From NCBI GenBank assembly GCA_025464045.1, contig JAODBQ010000577.1, forward strand, positions 1-6,196: a stretch of 6,196 bases of DNA, given 5' to 3'. Both the position numbers and the translations under genes were made by a program. Each line of letters begins with the position of its first letter. Position 1 is the stretch's first letter. This DNA comes from Ilumatobacteraceae bacterium (lineage in GTDB: Bacteria > Actinomycetota > Acidimicrobiia > Acidimicrobiales > Ilumatobacteraceae). Positions 6,027 through 6,196 of this stretch are shown in pieces. Below the pieces are notes generated by a model. It saw only the letters and a list, made by a program, of their open reading frames with translations. It did not search any database and had not been told where the DNA came from.

Positions 6027-6196
6027 CAGGCAAGGTGGGCGCGCTGTGAGCCACATCCGACACACGACGCGCCCACAGGCAACAGGCAACAGGCAACAGG
6101 CAAGGTGGGCGCGCTGTGAGCCACATCCGGCACACGACGCGCCCACACCCACAGGCAGCAGACAAGGTGGGCGCGCTGTGAGCCACATCCGGCACA
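6027..6196. repeat. Compound repeat array: CAGGCAA heptamers plus 47-bp hairpin core (three copies, last cut by window edge)
   Basis: Cores at 6031-6077, 6101-6147 and 6163-6196 (34 bp visible) share one sequence. The only difference seen between complete cores is A at 6060 versus G at 6130; the third copy also has G. Each core holds a perfect 9-bp inverted repeat, GTGGGCGCG / CGCGCCCAC (6035-6043 with 6068-6076; 6105-6113 with 6138-6146), around a 24-nt interval. Within that interval TGTG-AGC-CACA can form a small inner hairpin. Each core is preceded by the heptamer CAGGCAA: one copy at 6027-6033, four in tandem at 6076-6103, and a degenerate pair before copy three. Spacing is 70 then 62 bp. 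The array starts 16 bp after the MFS stop, so the first hairpin may end that transcript. It resembles a REP-type element, not a known family. Confidence 0.85.
6035..6076 (+). terminator. Possible MFS transcript-end hairpin (first repeat copy)
   Basis: The first repeat core can fold into a 9-bp all-Watson-Crick stem (mostly GC) starting 24 nt after the MFS stop codon. There is no T-tract, and the same hairpin recurs downstream, so the termination role is inferred from position only. Protection of the mRNA 3' end, as for REP elements, is equally possible. Confidence 0.35.

Noticed and set aside
6031..6147. Integron attC sites
   Set aside because: The inverted ends are GTGGGCGCG/CGCGCCCAC, lacking the GTTRRRY/RYYYAAC core, and no cassette ORFs lie between copies.
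4295..6148. A 617-codon open frame on the minus strand opposite the MFS gene
   Set aside because: It mirrors the transporter's codon structure, giving Arg/Gln/His/Asp-rich low-complexity protein with no recognisable fold, and extends into the repeat array.
5904..6195. Cys-rich peptides encoded on the minus strand through the repeats
   Set aside because: All frames in this array give repetitive peptides because the DNA is repetitive. Repeat spacing (70 and 62 bp) is not a multiple of three, so no frame is preserved from copy to copy.
6031..6196. CRISPR array
   Set aside because: The repeats are 47 bp with spacing that changes from 70 to 62 bp, and the intervals are themselves CAGGCAA-type repeats instead of unique spacers. 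No cas gene is present.

Overview
The window is uniformly very GC-rich, has GTG and TTG starts alongside ATG, and carries gene families typical of Actinobacteria: a DHA2 efflux pump paired with a TetR regulator, a GntR/UTRA regulator, and a membrane-anchored EEP-fold protein. It looks like chromosomal DNA from a high-GC actinobacterium. An Acidimicrobiia-like lineage is possible, but no marker gene fixes the taxon.

Layout from left to right. (1) Complement of 1-378: the N-terminal part of a hemolysin III/PAQR-type membrane protein that runs off the left edge. (2) 496-1029 (+): methionine-R-sulfoxide reductase MsrB with an unusual Gly/Thr/Ala-rich tail, divergent from gene 1. (3) 1030-1304: a gap whose minus strand shows coding-like blocks in alternating frames, possibly a decayed gene. 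(4) 1305-2519 (+): a multi-TM protein with an endonuclease/exonuclease/phosphatase domain, starting at TTG. (5) 2694-3443 (+): a GntR-family regulator with a UTRA ligand domain, starting at GTG behind a strong Shine-Dalgarno. (6) 3444-3665: a convergent intergenic region with an 11-bp perfect inverted repeat, probably a bidirectional terminator. (7) Complement of 3666-4238: a TetR-family repressor. (8) 4239-4375: a divergent promoter region with two near-identical 15-bp palindromes, the likely TetR operators. (9) 4376-6010 (+): a 14-TM DHA2 (EmrB/QacA-type) drug transporter. (10) 6027-6196: a compound repeat array (CAGGCAA heptamers plus a 47-bp hairpin-forming core), in its third copy when the window ends.

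The clearest functional unit is the TetR-operator-MFS module, a standard ligand-induced efflux design. The other genes are individually recognisable but show no shared pathway. I found no complete new defence or mobile system. The least explained structures are the terminal hairpin/heptamer array, the possible decayed gene at about 1030-1267, and the low-complexity tail on MsrB.
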